DNA from: Bradyrhizobium sp. SZCCT0153
GTDB lineage: Bacteria; Pseudomonadota; Alphaproteobacteria; Rhizobiales; Xanthobacteraceae
Assembly (NCBI RefSeq): GCF_018129995.1
Contig: NZ_JAFCKS010000007.1
Location: forward strand, 240,459-304,458
DNA length: 64,000 nt
Reading direction: 5' to 3'
The notes under the pieces were generated by a model that searched no databases, was not told the origin of the DNA, and was given only the letters and a program-made list of their open reading frames with translations. Shown piece after piece: positions 61,911 through 64,000 of the stretch (position 1 is its first letter; each line of letters starts with the position of its first letter). A program made the translations under genes and the position numbers.

Positions 61911-63062
61911 ATGATTGACTTTTTTGTCCATAGTTTCAATACGTTGAGCCATGGGCTCCTCGGCTACGCGGTTCCCTTCCTGTTTGTCCTGACCATCGTC
62001 GTGTTCTTTCATGAACTCGGCCATTTCCTGGTCGCGCGCTGGGCGGGCGTTCGCGTGTTAACTTTTTCGCTCGGTTTCGGACCTGAGCTGGTCGGTTTCA
62101 ACGACCGCTATGGCACCCGCTGGAAGATTTCGGCGGTCCCGCTCGGCGGCTACGTCAAGTTTTTCGGGGACGAGAGCGAGGCCTCGACGCCGTCATCCGA
62201 GGCGCTCGCGGCCATGACGGCCGAGGAGCGCGCCGGCAGCTTCCATCACAAGAAGGTCGCCCCGCGTGCCGCCATCGTCGCCGCCGGACCGATCGCCAAT
62301 TTCATCCTGGGCGCGCTGATCTTCGCCGGCATGGCCCTGTATTACGGCAAGCCGAGCACGATCGCGCGGGTGGACGGCGTCGTCGCCGACGGCGCAGCTG
62401 CCGCGGCCGGTTTCAAGATCGGGGACGTCGTCGTCCAGATCGACGGCAAGCCGATCGAGAGCTTCGCCGACATGCAGCGAATCGTTGCGATGAATGCCGG
62501 TTCGGCACTTGCTTTCCAGGTCAAGCGGGACGGCGCCATCGTATCGCTGACCGCGACGCCGGCGCTGCTCGAGCGCAAGGATCCGTTCGGCAACAGCCAC
62601 CGTCTCGGCGTGCTCGGCGTCGAGCACAAGTCCCAGGCCGGTGAGGCCTCGACCGCGCCGGTCGGCGTCGGCGAAGCGCTCAGGATCGGGGTCGAGCAGG
62701 TCTGGTTCATCATCACCAGCACCTTCAAATTCCTGGGCTCGCTGTTTGTCGGAAACGGCAACCCCAACGAGGTCAGCGGCGTGCTCGGCATTGCGAAGAT
62801 GTCGGGGCAGGCGGCCAGCGCCGGGTTCCAGTTCGTCATCAACCTCTGCGCGGTGCTGTCGGTGTCGATCGGCCTGCTGAACCTGTTCCCGATCCCGCTG
62901 CTCGATGGTGGCCACCTTATGTTCTATGCGGCGGAGGTTGTCCGCGGCCGTCCGCTGTCCGAGCGAACTCAGGAGGTGGGGTTCCGAATCGGGCTCGGTC
63001 TGGTGCTGATGCTGATGGTGTTTGCGACCTACAATGACATCCTTCGGATGGCGGCCTCCTGA
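61911..63062 (+). CDS. rseP: RIP metalloprotease RseP (site-2 protease)
   Basis: Inner-membrane zinc protease of the envelope-stress pathway that cleaves anti-sigma factors within the membrane; 383 residues. HELGH is at residues 34-38, one PDZ domain at about 125-205 (GDVVVQIDGKPIESFADMQR), and the C-terminal NLFPIPLLDGGHL carries the third zinc ligand. E. coli RseP has two PDZ domains and about 450 residues, so the single PDZ is the shorter alphaproteobacterial form. It is 44 bases after dxr and precedes bamA. Confidence 0.94.
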   Translation: MIDFFVHSFNTLSHGLLGYAVPFLFVLTIVVFFHELGHFLVARWAGVRVLTFSLGFGPELVGFNDRYGTRWKISAVPLGGYVKFFGDESEASTPSSEALAAMTAEERAGSFHHKKVAPRAAIVAAGPIANFILGALIFAGMALYYGKPSTIARVDGVVADGAAAAAGFKIGDVVVQIDGKPIESFADMQRIVAMNAGSALAFQVKRDGAIVSLTATPALLERKDPFGNSHRLGVLGVEHKSQAGEASTAPVGVGEALRIGVEQVWFIITSTFKFLGSLFVGNGNPNEVSGVLGIAKMSGQAASAGFQFVINLCAVLSVSIGLLNLFPIPLLDGGHLMFYAAEVVRGRPLSERTQEVGFRIGLGLVLMLMVFATYNDILRMAAS

Positions 63063-63250
63063 TAGGGGCTTTTTTGTGGCGTTACTCATTGCGTTGCTCT
63101 TGGGCAACGTCTTGGAATGAAATTGAAATTACGGCGCGCTCGACCGTTTGCGGCGTCGGGGAAATTGGCTACAAGCGGCCTGAACTTGGGGAATCTCCAG
63201 ACCGGCTTTGGGGTTGGGTCTGGTACGGAATGATAAGGGCGCATCGCGCA

Positions 63251-64000
63251 ATGAAGTTTGGACTGCGACTCCGGGGGGGCTTGCTCGCAACCCTGATCAT
63301 GTTCGGCGCGCCGGTGGTTGTCCCGGTTGGGGCTGCTTTTGTGTCGTCGTCTGCGCTTGCGCAGACCGTGCAGTCGATTTCCGTCGAAGGAAATCGCCGT
63401 GTCGAGGTGGAGACGATCCGCTCCTATTTCAAGCCGGGTCCGGGCGGTCGTCTGGACCAGGGCGCCATCGACGACGGCCTCAAGGCATTGATCGAGACCG
63501 GCCTGTTCCAGGACGTGAGGATCAACCGCGGCTCCGGCGGCCAGATCATCGTCTCCGTGGTGGAGAACCCGGTGATCGGGCGCATTGCCTTCGAGGGCAA
63601 CAAGAAGATCAAGGACGAGCAGCTCACCGCTGAAGTGCAGTCCAAGGCGCGCGGCACGTTCTCCCGCGCCATGGTGCAGTCCGACACGCTGCGAATCGCC
63701 GAAATCTATCGCCGCTCCGGCCGCTACGACGTTCACGTCACGCCTGAGATCATCGAGCAGCCGAACAACCGCGTCGACCTCATCTTCACGGTCCAGGAGG
63801 GCGCCAAGACCGGCGTCAAGTCGATCGAGTTCGTCGGCAACGTCGCGTTCTCGTCCTATCGCCTGCGCGACGTCATCAAGACGCGCGAAACGAACCTGCT
63901 GAGCTTCCTCGGCAGCGGCGACGTCTATGATCCCGACCGCGTCGAAGCCGACCGCGACCTGCTCCGCCGCTTCTATCTCAAGAACGGCTTTGCCGACGTC
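63251..64000 (+). CDS. bamA: Outer-membrane protein assembly factor BamA (3' truncated by window edge)
   Basis: Core of the machine that folds beta-barrel proteins into the outer membrane. 250 codons are visible. A signal peptide (LLATLIMFGAPVVVPVGAAF) ends near ALAQTVQSI, followed by POTRA domains (VQSISVEGNRRVEVETIRSY, GRIAFEGNKKIKDEQLTAEV, KSIEFVGNVAFSSYRLRDVI). The ATG at 63251 is chosen for the signal peptide. The third POTRA and the barrel lie beyond the window. The gap to rseP (188 bases) may hold a separate promoter. Confidence 0.94.
   Translation, partial: MKFGLRLRGGLLATLIMFGAPVVVPVGAAFVSSSALAQTVQSISVEGNRRVEVETIRSYFKPGPGGRLDQGAIDDGLKALIETGLFQDVRINRGSGGQIIVSVVENPVIGRIAFEGNKKIKDEQLTAEVQSKARGTFSRAMVQSDTLRIAEIYRRSGRYDVHVTPEIIEQPNNRVDLIFTVQEGAKTGVKSIEFVGNVAFSSYRLRDVIKTRETNLLSFLGSGDVYDPDRVEADRDLLRRFYLKNGFADV

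Noticed and set aside
63093..63110. Hairpin CGTTGC-TCTTGG-GCAACG between rseP and bamA as a terminator
   Set aside because: Six-pair stem with no T-run after it; too weak to call.

Overview
The window looks like a chromosome segment of Bradyrhizobium or a very close relative (Alphaproteobacteria, Nitrobacteraceae). This rests on the high GC content, the gene order nuo-birA-rnj-mce, a five-gene copper-acquisition set in the order described for the Bradyrhizobium pcuABCDE operon, and several dispersed palindromic repeats of a kind I associate with that genus. The species cannot be named from the sequence alone.

Layout. (1) 1-12,359: the end of the respiratory complex I operon (nuoG partial to nuoN), then birA, RNase J, methylmalonyl-CoA epimerase and a small DUF1467 membrane protein. 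(2) 12,360-32,183: a first accessory block. It holds a small membrane-anchored protein, methylthioribose kinase, a five-gene peptide-type ABC importer, a LysR regulator with an internal deletion, a Rid-family protein and an ATC (aminothiazoline carboxylate) hydrolase. A sugar-type ABC importer and a globin follow on the minus strand, and then the pcu copper cluster. (3) 32,184-35,583: core genes proS, lolC and lolD. (4) 35,584-48,007: a second accessory block with an autotransporter, an MDR oxidoreductase divergent from an XRE/MmyB-type regulator, a hybrid sensor kinase with an apparent 5' frameshift, a methionine aminopeptidase, an MFS exporter, a small porin, and a run of very small ORFs. 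(5) 48,008-55,269: dnaE, an exported beta-carbonic anhydrase, and a large caspase-fold protein that has lost both catalytic residues. (6) 55,580-64,000: the core string rpsB-tsf-pyrH-frr-uppS-cdsA-dxr-rseP-bamA (bamA runs off the end).

How the genes work together. The core parts cover proton-pumping respiration, RNA turnover, prolyl-tRNA synthesis, lipoprotein sorting, DNA replication, translation, and isoprenoid, phospholipid and outer-membrane assembly. In the first accessory block, mtnK, the peptide importer, the Rid protein and the ATC hydrolase suggest scavenging of organic sulfur compounds, which is inference from neighbourhood. The pcu genes form a copper route from an outer-membrane receptor through periplasmic chaperones to an inner-membrane CopCD protein.

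Most notable observations: the pseudo-caspase with a Pro/Ala-rich tail, the sensor-kinase frameshift, the deleted LysR gene, a terminator placed just upstream of the globin gene (possible small RNA or attenuator), a conserved 26-bp element found 3' of two unrelated genes, several 13-15-bp tandem repeats, and three 29-32-residue membrane peptides. I found no CRISPR array, insertion sequence, tRNA or rRNA.
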